NCBI GenBank assembly: GCA_013214945.1
Contig: JABSRT010000012.1
Span: 62,001 to 126,000, forward strand
From: Gammaproteobacteria bacterium
GTDB lineage: Bacteria > Pseudomonadota > Gammaproteobacteria > Enterobacterales > Psychrobiaceae
DNA: 64,000 nucleotides
Direction of reading: 5' to 3'
The notes beneath the pieces are model-generated. The model was given only the letters and a program-made list of their open reading frames with translations, was not told the DNA's origin and ran no database searches. Numbering within the stretch: the first letter of the stretch is position 1; the number at the start of each line of letters is the position of its first letter. The position numbers were made by a program, and so were the translations under genes. Positions 36,108-45,023 of the stretch are shown here, in pieces.

Positions 36108-36893
36108 ATGGAACTTTATCAACATACCATGATGGCATGGCTGGCCAGTTATATTTGGCCGTATTGCCGGATCGCCGGCATGTTCATGGTGATGGTGGGC
36201 ATTGGCAGTCGTAATATGCCGATGCAAATCAGACTGGTTTATTCGGTCGCGGTGACCATTGCGGTAGTGCCTGCCTTGGGCCCAATGCCCGAGGTGCAAT
36301 TGTTTTCGTTAGGCAGCTTTATTATTGTTGCTCAGCAGATATTGATTGGCATTGCTTTGGGTTTTGTCTCATTACTGGTGATGCAGTCGTTCGTATTAAC
36401 GGGCCAAATCATTGGGATGCAAACCAGTTTAGGTTTTGCCTCGATGGTTGATCCTGCTTCTGGGCAACAAGTACCGGTGGTTGGTCAATTTTTTCTTATC
36501 TTAGCAACCTTGATTTTTTTTACCGTAGACGGCCATTTGGCGATGATAAAGATGGTGATATTAAGTTTTGAAACCATGCCTATCGGATTTAATGGTCTAT
36601 CAAGAGTTAGTTTAGAAAAGCTAGCACTGTGGGGCAGCTGGATGTTTACAGCCTCGTTAGCGATGTCAATGTCGGCGATTGTCGCTTTACTGTTAATTAA
36701 TTTTTCCTTTGGTATTTTAACCCGTGCTGCTCCTCAACTAAATATCTTTGCGATCGGTTTTCCGGTCACCATGCTGGCCGGTTTAACGGTATTATGGTTA
36801 ACACTTGAGTCGGTAATGGCCCATTTTGATACTCAGTGGGTTAGGGCCTTGGGATTAATGTGTGAACTGATTGCAACTAAATGCGAGTTTTAA
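36108..36893 (+). CDS. fliR: Flagellar export gate protein FliR
   Basis: A 261-residue polytopic protein with six to eight hydrophobic segments and the FliR block GLQTS-like MQTSLGFASMVDPASGQQVPVVGQF near residues 104-128. It starts three bases after fliQ, and flhB begins immediately after its stop. Confidence 0.95.
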   Translation: MELYQHTMMAWLASYIWPYCRIAGMFMVMVGIGSRNMPMQIRLVYSVAVTIAVVPALGPMPEVQLFSLGSFIIVAQQILIGIALGFVSLLVMQSFVLTGQIIGMQTSLGFASMVDPASGQQVPVVGQFFLILATLIFFTVDGHLAMIKMVILSFETMPIGFNGLSRVSLEKLALWGSWMFTASLAMSMSAIVALLLINFSFGILTRAAPQLNIFAIGFPVTMLAGLTVLWLTLESVMAHFDTQWVRALGLMCELIATKCEF

Positions 36894-38024
36894 ATGGCTG
36901 AAGAAACTGGGCAGGAAAAAACAGAACAAGCGACGCCCAAGCGATTAGCTGACTCGCGAAAAAAAGGCCAAGTTCCACGCTCTAAAGATCTAGCGACAGC
37001 GGCGGTACTGATAGCGTCGGCCGTTGGTATGTATATTTTTGGCACTGCAATCGCCAAATCGTTATTTGATGTCATGCATCAATTGCTCAGTCTTAAACGC
37101 GAGCAGGCCTTCGATACTTCTCAATTTGGTTTAATGTGGGCGCAAGTAATGCGGACCATCGCTTGGCCATTAATGGGGTTTATATGCACGGTATTTGTCG
37201 CAGCTTTTATCGGTAGTGTCGCGTTAGGAGGCATTACGTTTAGTGTCGACGCCGCCAGCCCAAAATTGTCTAAAATGAGTATACCCAAAGGATTAAAGCG
37301 CATGTTTGGGGTTCAAGCTTTAGTCGAACTCACTAAAGCTATCGCCAAATTTGGGGTTATCGCAACGCTAGCCTGGGCCTTACTAAGCCATTATTTCCCG
37401 TTAATTTTGAAACTGAGCCAAACCGCTTTTCCATTGAATGTACTGGGGGCTTTGGATATTTTGTTGTGGATGTTTATTTTACTGTGCTGCTCGTTATTGC
37501 TGATTGCACTGGTTGATGCCCCGTATCAAATTTGGAAACACAATAACGAATTAAAAATGACACTGCAGGAAGTTAAAGACGAATATAAAAACACCGAAGG
37601 TAAACCAGAAGTAAAAGGCCGTCAGCGCCAAATTCAACGTGAAATATCGCAGCGGCGAATGCTGCAGGATATCCCGACCGCAGATGTGATTGTGACTAAC
37701 CCTACCCATTTTTCAGTTGCACTTAAGTACGACCAAAATGGTAACAGGGCGCCGACAGTGGTCGCTAAAGGTGCTGATCATATGGCGTTTAAAATTCGAG
37801 ATATTGCACGCGAACACAACATTACTATTGTGGCTACTCCTGCATTAGCGCGGGCAATTTATCATACCACTGAGATCGAAGAACAAATTCCCGACGGTTT
37901 GTTTGGAGCGGTCGCCCAAATACTGGCTTACGTTTACCAACTTGAGCAATTTAAAAAACGCCGCGGCGGCAGGCCAACGTCCTTACCCCGAGAATTTGAT
38001 ATTCCTGACGATTTAAAGCATTAA
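36894..38024 (+). CDS. flhB: Flagellar export switch protein FlhB
   Basis: A 376-residue export protein. The N-terminal EKTEQATPKRLADSRKKGQVPRSKDL is the family signature. Four membrane helices lie in 30-210. The autocleavage site N269-P270-T271-H272 begins the C-terminal domain that FliK reads when the hook is complete. Last gene of the fliK operon. Confidence 0.96.
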   Translation: MAEETGQEKTEQATPKRLADSRKKGQVPRSKDLATAAVLIASAVGMYIFGTAIAKSLFDVMHQLLSLKREQAFDTSQFGLMWAQVMRTIAWPLMGFICTVFVAAFIGSVALGGITFSVDAASPKLSKMSIPKGLKRMFGVQALVELTKAIAKFGVIATLAWALLSHYFPLILKLSQTAFPLNVLGALDILLWMFILLCCSLLLIALVDAPYQIWKHNNELKMTLQEVKDEYKNTEGKPEVKGRQRQIQREISQRRMLQDIPTADVIVTNPTHFSVALKYDQNGNRAPTVVAKGADHMAFKIRDIAREHNITIVATPALARAIYHTTEIEEQIPDGLFGAVAQILAYVYQLEQFKKRRGGRPTSLPREFDIPDDLKH

Positions 38025-38520
38025 TACGACCGAGATTTTGTCAAAGTATGGGCTTAATACCAGTCCCATTAATTAAGTGACCGTCTGTGCTTGATAAACC
38101 CCATTAATCCTTCGTTGTTTTCATTCCTAATTACTCGCTATTACGCCGGAAGTTGCTCCTCGATAATTGCTCCTACATTATTCTAATTACGCGCGTCCAT
38201 GCGCTTATGGATGCCCTAATGTCGACATCAGAGTCGAAATAAATCGAGCACTTTGTCTAAATTAATTTTCTCCACGCACGACAAGGCCATAAATATAATG
38301 TAATTGGCTTACCAGTTGTTACAGCTTGTTATCACAATGGTGACCTGACATTTTAATGACACAACTCAGTTTGTAATAATAATTGATAGTTCGTTGTTAT
38401 TTGTGAGGTTATTCTAGCTATTTTAAGGTAAAATATTGGTCCGATATTTGCTTAATGATGGTACTAAGATTTAAGCAATATAACTTTCTCATAACAGGTG
38501 CTGTCAGGTATAATTTTTTG
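38025..38520. other. Non-coding gap flhB / flhA
   Basis: 496 bases without a credible gene. I see no clear terminator for flhB. The right end carries the sigma-54 promoter of flhA (38437-38452). The left part is C-rich on the plus strand, as in the gap between flagellins 3 and 4. Nothing else recognised. Confidence 0.5.
38437..38452 (+). promoter_or_regulatory. Sigma-54 promoter of the flhA operon
   Basis: TGGTCCGATATTTGCT: GG-N10-GC with TTTGCT. The expected start point, about 38463, lies after the upstream alternative ATG at 38455, which supports the flhA start at 38521. Confidence 0.75.
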
Positions 38521-40629
38521 ATGGATATTAAAGCCAAATTCGCACAAATATTTGCAGACAATATAGCTGTCATTAAAGGCATCGGTACTCCGCTGTTCGT
38601 GTTAGCGGCACTTGGCATGGTTATTTTACCGATGCCAACATTTTTACTTGATGTGTTGTTTGCCTTTAATATCTCATTATCTTTGGTGGTGCTATTAGTT
38701 GCAATTTATGCACTGCGCCCGCTTGATTTTGCTTCTTTTCCCAGTGTACTGCTTATTGCGACGTTATTACGATTGGCATTGAATGTCGCGTCGACCCGGT
38801 TGGTTTTGCTCGAAGGCCATGAAGGGGGAGATGCCGCAGGAAAGGTTATTGAAGCCTTTGGTTCTGTGGTTATTGGCGGAAATTATGCAGTTGGTTTAGT
38901 GGTTTTTTTGATTCTGGTAATTATTAATTTTGCGGTAGTAACAAAAGGTGCAGGTCGAATAGCAGAGGTCAGCGCGCGCTTTACCCTCGACGCGATGCCA
39001 GGCAAACAAATGGCGATAGATGCCGATTTAAATGCCGGTATTATTGATCAAGAACAAGCACGTGACCGTCGTAGTGAAGTAACTCGCGAAGCTGATTTTT
39101 ATGGCTCGATGGACGGCGCCTCTAAATTTGTAAAAGGCGACGCGATAGCGGGCATGCTTATTTTGGTGATCAATATCGTTGGCGGTTTTGTGATTGGCAT
39201 GGTCCAGCATGGATTAACACTTAATGAAGCGATTGAAATCTATACTCTATTAACCATTGGTGATGGTTTGGTCGCACAAATACCTTCTTTATTATTGTCA
39301 ATCGCTGCAGCGTTAATGGTAACCCGCCAAAATGAAGCAAAATCAATGGGCACCATTGTTTTTAATCAAATGCTCAAAGATCCTAAGGCATTGATAGTTG
39401 CAGGAGGGGTGTTATTTACCATGGGCGTTGTGCCTGGAATGCCTCATTTTGCCTTTTTGTCGATGGCCAGCCTTAGTCTGGGTATTGGTTATTTGATCCA
39501 TAAAAAAGGCAATGCAGTCACTGATGTAACAGCTGTTAGTGCTGCAGGTGCTGATGGTGCAGGGGCAAAACGAGCGGCTGAACCGGTCAAAGAACTTAGC
39601 TGGGATGATGTTAGCCAAGTTGATGTTATTGGACTTGAAGTGGGTTATCGATTGATCCCGTTGGTCGACATCAGTCAAAGTGGCGAATTACTGTCGCGGA
39701 TAAAAGGGGTGCGAAAAAAACTATCGCAGGAATTTGGTTTCCTAGTGCCAGCCGTTCATATCCGAGATAATTTAGATTTAAATGCTAATACTTACCGTAT
39801 TTCATTGATGGGCGTAACAATTGGTGAAGCTGAAATTCGCCATGATAATGAGCTAGCAATTAACCCAGGTCAAGTGTTTGGGACTATTGAAGGGGCTAAA
39901 ACGACTGATCCTGCCTTTGGTTTAGAAGCCGTGTGGATTAAGCCAGAGCAACGAGAACATGCACAAACGCTGGGGTATACCGTGGTGGATGCCGCAACGG
40001 TCGTTGCTACTCACATGAGTCAACTGTTAACGAATAACGCAGCCCAATTATTAGGCCATGAAGAAGTTCAGAATTTATTGGATATTTTACAACGTCAGTA
40101 TCCAAAGCTCGTTGAAGGTTTGATCCCCGATACACTGTCATTAGGCGTTGTGGTTAAGGTGTTACAAAATTTATTACATGAAGGGGTTCCGATCCGGGAT
40201 TTACGAACTATAGTACAGACCTTGGTAGAGTATGGGGTTCGTAGTCAAGAACCTGACGTATTAACAGCGGCAATACGTATCGCATTGAAACGATTAATAG
40301 TACAAGAAATCAATGGTGTAGGTGATGAGTTATCTGTGATAACCTTAGCACCAGATCTGGAACAGATGTTGCATCAATCTATGCAAACCTCCGGTGGCGA
40401 TGCTGCTGGCATGGAGCCTGGACTGGCGGAACGCTTGCAAAGCTCACTCGTACAGGCGACAGAACAATTAGAGCTTGAAGGTATGCCTGCAATCCTGTTA
40501 ACTTCAGGAGTATTACGTGCAACGCTTTCAAGGTTTGTAAAAAATACTATCCCTGGTTTAAGTGTGTTGTCTTATCAGGAAATACCCGATGACAAACAAA
40601 TAAAAATTGTTAGTTCGGTCGGGCAATAG
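38521..40629 (+). CDS. flhA: Flagellar export apparatus protein FlhA
   Basis: A 702-residue polytopic protein. Eight membrane segments lie in about 1-325, with the FHIPEP-type loop (FVLDAMPGKQMAIDADLNAG, here ARFTLDAMPGKQMAIDAD). The large cytoplasmic domain (about 360-702) forms the nonameric ring that docks chaperone-substrate complexes. Start at 38521 (MDIKAKF) is chosen from family length and the promoter position. Confidence 0.96.
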   Translation: MDIKAKFAQIFADNIAVIKGIGTPLFVLAALGMVILPMPTFLLDVLFAFNISLSLVVLLVAIYALRPLDFASFPSVLLIATLLRLALNVASTRLVLLEGHEGGDAAGKVIEAFGSVVIGGNYAVGLVVFLILVIINFAVVTKGAGRIAEVSARFTLDAMPGKQMAIDADLNAGIIDQEQARDRRSEVTREADFYGSMDGASKFVKGDAIAGMLILVINIVGGFVIGMVQHGLTLNEAIEIYTLLTIGDGLVAQIPSLLLSIAAALMVTRQNEAKSMGTIVFNQMLKDPKALIVAGGVLFTMGVVPGMPHFAFLSMASLSLGIGYLIHKKGNAVTDVTAVSAAGADGAGAKRAAEPVKELSWDDVSQVDVIGLEVGYRLIPLVDISQSGELLSRIKGVRKKLSQEFGFLVPAVHIRDNLDLNANTYRISLMGVTIGEAEIRHDNELAINPGQVFGTIEGAKTTDPAFGLEAVWIKPEQREHAQTLGYTVVDAATVVATHMSQLLTNNAAQLLGHEEVQNLLDILQRQYPKLVEGLIPDTLSLGVVVKVLQNLLHEGVPIRDLRTIVQTLVEYGVRSQEPDVLTAAIRIALKRLIVQEINGVGDELSVITLAPDLEQMLHQSMQTSGGDAAGMEPGLAERLQSSLVQATEQLELEGMPAILLTSGVLRATLSRFVKNTIPGLSVLSYQEIPDDKQIKIVSSVGQ

Positions 40630-40643
40630 TTTGAGGTATTACA

Positions 40644-42230
40644 GTGAAAATTAAACGCTTTTTTGCAAAAGACATTCGTTCAGCATTGGATGAAATTAAG
40701 GTCGCGTTAGGTCCTGACGCCATCATTATGTCTAATAAAAAAGTGGATGGCGGGGTTGAAATAGTGGCTGCCGTTGATGACGATAATATTGCTGCGATCC
40801 CTAAAAGTACCGTTCATGGGGCTAATAAGGCGCCTGGGAAGTCAGATTTAAATCCCTTTGCTAACATTGCTAAAAATCAGCCAGTGGGTGTTAAGGCTGC
40901 TCCGGCCGCTAATTTAAGTGCTAATGCAACTAGTAATACAAGTGCAATGGCGAAGCCTGGTACGCGTGAAGTTATCGATGATCAAGTTTCTTTATCAGGG
41001 TTTCAAGAGCGGTTAGTTAAGCAACAAATACAGGTTCAAGCAGAGCAATTTCTTGCGAAGGATCGCACACCTATCGCTAATCCTAATTTAAGTAACCGCC
41101 AGTCAGGTAAATACGAGTCGGTGATGACCCCGCTTGAGCGGCGCCAACCTGATAGCCACAGCCCATTACCAGAGTGGGCTAAAACGGGCACGATGGCGCC
41201 GCAGGTACCGAACAATCAAGTCAATACCACTGGATTTAATCATCAGGGACAAAGTCAGTTTAGTGCGACTCAAGCGAGTTCACTTGGTGTTGATGGCAAT
41301 AATCAGGCGATTGATCAGTTGCGCCAAGAAATGGCATCAATGCGCCAGTTATTACAACATCAGGTTAATGGGCTGGTAAGCCAAGATGTTGCGCGGCGTG
41401 ATCCTACTCGCTCAATATTGTCGACCCAGTTAGTGGATGCTGGTTTTGATGTCGCTATTGCCGAACAATTGGTGCTTGATATTCCCCCTAATAGCGCGCT
41501 CGAAACCGCTAAGCAAGCAATTGCTAATTCTATCTTTAAACGTTTATTGAGCACTAATAATGACGTGATAGAGCAAGGTGGGGTCGTGGCATTACTTGGG
41601 CCTACAGGTGTTGGGAAAACCACGACGATTGCTAAATTAGCCGCACGTTATGCAATGGCTTATGGTAGTGAGCAAGTGGCATTAATTACCACTGACAGTT
41701 ATCGTATTGGTGCTTTCGAGCAACTTAATACCTACGGGAAAATTTTGGGTTGTCCGGTCAAAGTGGCTAAAGATGCACAACAATTAGCTGATGCGCTGTA
41801 CCAGTTACGCAATAAGCGATTGGTGCTTATCGATACTGCTGGCATGGGACAGCGTGATTTACGACTGAGTGAGCAATTATCTACCTTAGTTAATAGCAGT
41901 CATGTTAATATTCGTAGTTATTTAGTCTTGCCGGCAACTGCACAACGTAAAGTTCTGCAAGAAGCAATAGAACAATTTAGAAAAATCCCGATAGCCGGGT
42001 GTATCATAACTAAAATGGACGAAGCATTAGGGGCCGGTGAGGTAATAAGTGTTGCTATTGGCAATTCCTTACCGATAGGATATGTTACTAATGGTCAGCG
42101 CGTTCCTGAGGATATCGGTGTAGTTGATATCAATGCATTAGTTAACGGCGTTATAGAACAGCTAGGCAACGATGGCAAACAACAAAACTTTGCGTCGTCG
42201 CCAGCACAATTTGTTAGTTTTAACAGGTAG
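40644..42230 (+). CDS. flhF: Polar flagellar GTPase FlhF
   Basis: A 528-residue SRP-type GTPase that sets the polar site of the flagellum and positions FliF. The basic N-terminal domain (MKIKRFFAKDIRSALDEIK) is followed by a Gln/Asn/Ala-rich linker (about 60-220), then the N and G domains with P-loop LLGPTGVGKTTT near 317-328, TTDSYRIGAFEQL and LIDTAGMGQRD. It starts with GTG fourteen bases after flhA. In other polar flagellates its amount is opposed by FlhG, encoded next. Confidence 0.95.
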   Translation: MKIKRFFAKDIRSALDEIKVALGPDAIIMSNKKVDGGVEIVAAVDDDNIAAIPKSTVHGANKAPGKSDLNPFANIAKNQPVGVKAAPAANLSANATSNTSAMAKPGTREVIDDQVSLSGFQERLVKQQIQVQAEQFLAKDRTPIANPNLSNRQSGKYESVMTPLERRQPDSHSPLPEWAKTGTMAPQVPNNQVNTTGFNHQGQSQFSATQASSLGVDGNNQAIDQLRQEMASMRQLLQHQVNGLVSQDVARRDPTRSILSTQLVDAGFDVAIAEQLVLDIPPNSALETAKQAIANSIFKRLLSTNNDVIEQGGVVALLGPTGVGKTTTIAKLAARYAMAYGSEQVALITTDSYRIGAFEQLNTYGKILGCPVKVAKDAQQLADALYQLRNKRLVLIDTAGMGQRDLRLSEQLSTLVNSSHVNIRSYLVLPATAQRKVLQEAIEQFRKIPIAGCIITKMDEALGAGEVISVAIGNSLPIGYVTNGQRVPEDIGVVDINALVNGVIEQLGNDGKQQNFASSPAQFVSFNR

Positions 42231-42238
42231 GCAAATAC

Positions 42239-43108
42239 GTGGATCAAGCAAGCGGTTTAAGAAAAATGAATCAGTCAAAAATGATTAAAGTTATCGCAAT
42301 TACAGGCGGAAAAGGTGGCGTTGGTAAAACCAATGTTTCACTTAACATGGCAGTAGCTCTTGCTGAGCAAGGTAAAAAAGTCATGGTATTAGATGCCGAT
42401 CTTGGTTTAGCGAATGTTGATGTGATGCTAGGTTTACGTGCCGAAAGAAATTTATCGCATGTATTATCGGGCGAGTGTGAACTCGATGACGTCATTATTC
42501 ACGGCCCTAAAGGTATTTTTATTATTCCTGCCACTTCAGGTTCGCAGAGTATGGTCGAGCTTTCTCCGGCACAACATGCTGGTTTAATTCGTGCTTTTAG
42601 TGAAATGAGAACCGAATTTGATATCTTGATAGTCGATACTGCCGCAGGCATATCCGATATGGTATTGAGCTTTTCACGAGCAGCACAAGACGTTGTCGCG
42701 GTAGTTTGTGACGAGCCTGCTTCAATTACAGATGCGTATGCCTTAATTAAGTTGCTTAGTCGTGAGCACGGCGTGTTTAGAATTAAAGTTGTGGCCAATA
42801 TGGTTCGCAACTTACGCGAAGGACAAGAATTGTTTGCCAAGCTGACACGAGTCACTGATCGCTTTTTAGATGTCGCGTTAGAATTATCAGCGATTATTCC
42901 TTTTGATGAAAATGTCCGTCGTTCAGTGCGTAAACAAAAGTTGGTGGTTGAAACATTTCCACAGTCACCGGCAAGTTTGGCCTATAAAAAATTAGCAAGC
43001 AAGGTCGATAGCTGGCCGATTCCTAGTCAGCCAGGTGGCCATTTAGAGTTTTTCATTGAGCAGTTAGTGCGCAATAATCAACCACATAGAGATGCCTTTG
43101 GTGAATAA
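42239..43108 (+). CDS. flhG: Flagellar number regulator FlhG (FleN, MinD-like ATPase)
   Basis: A 289-residue MinD/ParA-type ATPase. Deviant Walker A GGKGGVGKTNVS near 19-30, LDADLGLANVDVMLG, and VDTAAGISD. The C-terminal amphipathic membrane-targeting-type tail is present. FlhG limits flagellar number by restraining FlrA and FlhF. The GTG at 42239 gives an N-terminal extension MDQASGLRKMNQSK; the DQxxGLR-like motif there is the segment that stimulates FlhF GTPase, which supports this start over ATG 42266. Confidence 0.94.
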   Translation: MDQASGLRKMNQSKMIKVIAITGGKGGVGKTNVSLNMAVALAEQGKKVMVLDADLGLANVDVMLGLRAERNLSHVLSGECELDDVIIHGPKGIFIIPATSGSQSMVELSPAQHAGLIRAFSEMRTEFDILIVDTAAGISDMVLSFSRAAQDVVAVVCDEPASITDAYALIKLLSREHGVFRIKVVANMVRNLREGQELFAKLTRVTDRFLDVALELSAIIPFDENVRRSVRKQKLVVETFPQSPASLAYKKLASKVDSWPIPSQPGGHLEFFIEQLVRNNQPHRDAFGE

Positions 43109-43823
43109 AGTGGCAGCGGCTTATCGCAACTCATACCATAATGACGATCAACTCGTTATGAGTCATGCTGGTTTAGTCAAAAAAATTGCCCATCACCTTA
43201 AAGGTCGGTTACCAGCAAATGTTCAACTGGATGATTTAATTCAATCAGGCATGATCGGGTTATTGGAAGCGGCTAAAAACTTTAATGCGAACAAAGGGGC
43301 TAGTTTCGAAACCTTTGCTGGCATTAGGATCCGGGGCGCTATGCTTGACGATATTCGCCGTGGTGATTGGGTTCCTCGTTCCGTTCATCGTAATAATCGA
43401 GCGGTGCTTGCAGCTATCGATAGTTTGGAAAAAGAGCTGGGTCGACCGGCTCAGGATTATGAAATTTCAGAAAAGTTGGGAATAAGTCTAGACGAATATG
43501 CTCAAATGCTTAATGATATAGTATCAGGAAAAATAATAGGCATTGAAGACCTAGGTGTTTCTGAAGATGTGATTGTCGCCGATGGTGATCAATCGCATAA
43601 TGAATCATTTAATGTAATGGCATCAGATCGTTTTCAATCGGCATTAGCGCAAGCTATTAGTGGATTACCTGAAAAGGAAGCGCTTGTGTTATCGTTATAT
43701 TATGATGAGGAATTAAACCTAAAGGAAATAGGGCAAGTATTAAGTGTAAGTGAGTCGAGGGTTAGTCAAATCCACTCGCAAGCAGTAATCAGATTAAAGC
43801 AACGTCTGCGTGAATGGAATTGA
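43092..43823 (+). CDS. fliA: Flagellar sigma factor FliA (sigma-28)
   Basis: A 243-residue sigma factor. Region 2 has IQSGMIGLLEAAKNF and FETFAGIRIRGAMLDDIRRGDWVPRSV. Regions 3 and 4 (ALVLSLYYDEELNLKEIGQVLSVSESRVSQIHSQAVIRLKQRL) follow. It should read the five flagellin promoters in this window. It overlaps the end of flhG by 17 bases. Confidence 0.96.
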   Translation: MPLVNKVAAAYRNSYHNDDQLVMSHAGLVKKIAHHLKGRLPANVQLDDLIQSGMIGLLEAAKNFNANKGASFETFAGIRIRGAMLDDIRRGDWVPRSVHRNNRAVLAAIDSLEKELGRPAQDYEISEKLGISLDEYAQMLNDIVSGKIIGIEDLGVSEDVIVADGDQSHNESFNVMASDRFQSALAQAISGLPEKEALVLSLYYDEELNLKEIGQVLSVSESRVSQIHSQAVIRLKQRLREWN

Positions 43824-43861
43824 TTGCATAAGGACAATGCAGTTATAAATTGGAGAATATT

Positions 43862-44248
43862 TTGGATAAAAAAATGAAAATCTTGGTTGTTGATGATTTT
43901 TCAACCATGAGAAGAATTATTAAAAACCTATTACGCGACCTGGGGTTAACAAACACCTTCGAAGCTGATGATGGTCAAACAGCCTTACCTATGCTTAAAG
44001 ATGGTGATTTCGATTTTGTGGTAACGGATTGGAATATGCCTGGCATGCAGGGTATCGATTTGCTCAAGCATATTCGTGCCGATGACAGTTTGAAGCATTT
44101 ACCAGTATTGATGGTAACAGCTGAAGCCAAACGTGAACAAATTATTGCAGCAGCTCAGGCTGGTGTTAATGGTTACATTGTTAAACCTTTTACTGCGGGT
44201 ACTTTAAAAGAGAAACTCGATAAAATATTTCAGCGAATTGAGTCTTAA
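43862..44248 (+). CDS. cheY: Chemotaxis response regulator CheY
   Basis: A 128-residue single receiver domain. Acid pocket D11-D12, phospho-acceptor D56 in [11 protein letters not shown] at MVTAEA and the conserved K in YIVKPF. After phosphorylation by CheA it binds FliM. A TTG at 43862 is preferred because TTGGAG lies seven bases upstream and it gives the usual [13 protein letters not shown] start; ATG 43874 is an alternative. Confidence 0.94.
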   Translation: MDKKMKILVVDDFSTMRRIIKNLLRDLGLTNTFEADDGQTALPMLKDGDFDFVVTDWNMPGMQGIDLLKHIRADDSLKHLPVLMVTAEAKREQIIAAAQAGVNGYIVKPFTAGTLKEKLDKIFQRIES

Positions 44249-44259
44249 CCAACATATTA

Positions 44260-45009
44260 ATGGATATAAATATGGATGATGAAAAGCTTTCGCACATTTC
44301 GTTAGAACAGGCAAATCAGTTAGTTACTTTACTGGGACAGGGAAATGTTACCAGTGCTAACGAATTGTTTGAAGAACTCAGCCGAAATATGCAACAAGAA
44401 CTTTTTGAAGAAATCGGTAAAGTCACTAGGCAGCTACATGATTCTGTAGTTGACTTTAGTTTAGATGACAGTTTTTCTTCAATGGTCAATTCTTCTTTGC
44501 CCGACGCTAAAGAGAGACTGTTATATGTTGTTGATATGACAGCTAAAGCAGCCACTCAAACGATGGATGCTGTTGATGATTGTATCCCGTTAGCCCAAAA
44601 ACACCGGGAGCAGGTTGTTCAAATTCAACCGTCTTGGGAGCGTTTAAAAAGTTGCAAGATTAAGGTTGGCGAGTTTCGTGAGCTAAGAGAAAAACTTGAT
44701 CAATACTTTACTGAATCAGTTTCTGATGCCGAAATATTGAATAGCAAACTTAACGAGATTTTATTAGCCCAAGGCTTCCAAGATCTTACTGGTCAAGTAT
44801 TATATAAAATTTCAGATTTAGTCCAAGATGTTGAAGAAAATCTCATTAATTTGCTAAAAGTATTTGGTCAGCACCAAGATAATACCGTGGTTGAGCGAAT
44901 TGATAATTGTATAATTGCTGATGGTCCTGTAGTGCCTAGTGCTAAACAACACGATGTGGTCTCAGGGCAGGATGAAGTTGATGATTTACTTTCTAGCCTT
45001 GGTTTTTAA
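44260..45009 (+). CDS. cheZ: CheY-P phosphatase CheZ
   Basis: A 249-residue helical dimer protein. The active-site helix has LAQGFQDLTGQVLYKI near 168-183, where Gln in DLTGQ is catalytic. The last residues DEVDDLLSSLGF are the CheY-binding tail. The start may be 44260 or 44272; neither has a strong ribosome site. Confidence 0.93.
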   Translation: MDINMDDEKLSHISLEQANQLVTLLGQGNVTSANELFEELSRNMQQELFEEIGKVTRQLHDSVVDFSLDDSFSSMVNSSLPDAKERLLYVVDMTAKAATQTMDAVDDCIPLAQKHREQVVQIQPSWERLKSCKIKVGEFRELREKLDQYFTESVSDAEILNSKLNEILLAQGFQDLTGQVLYKISDLVQDVEENLINLLKVFGQHQDNTVVERIDNCIIADGPVVPSAKQHDVVSGQDEVDDLLSSLGF

Positions 45010-45023
45010 AAGGACACTAACCT

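Noticed and set aside
38455-38520. Longer N-terminus of flhA from ATG 38455
   Set aside because: It would begin before the expected transcription start of the sigma-54 promoter and adds 22 residues that are not part of the family.
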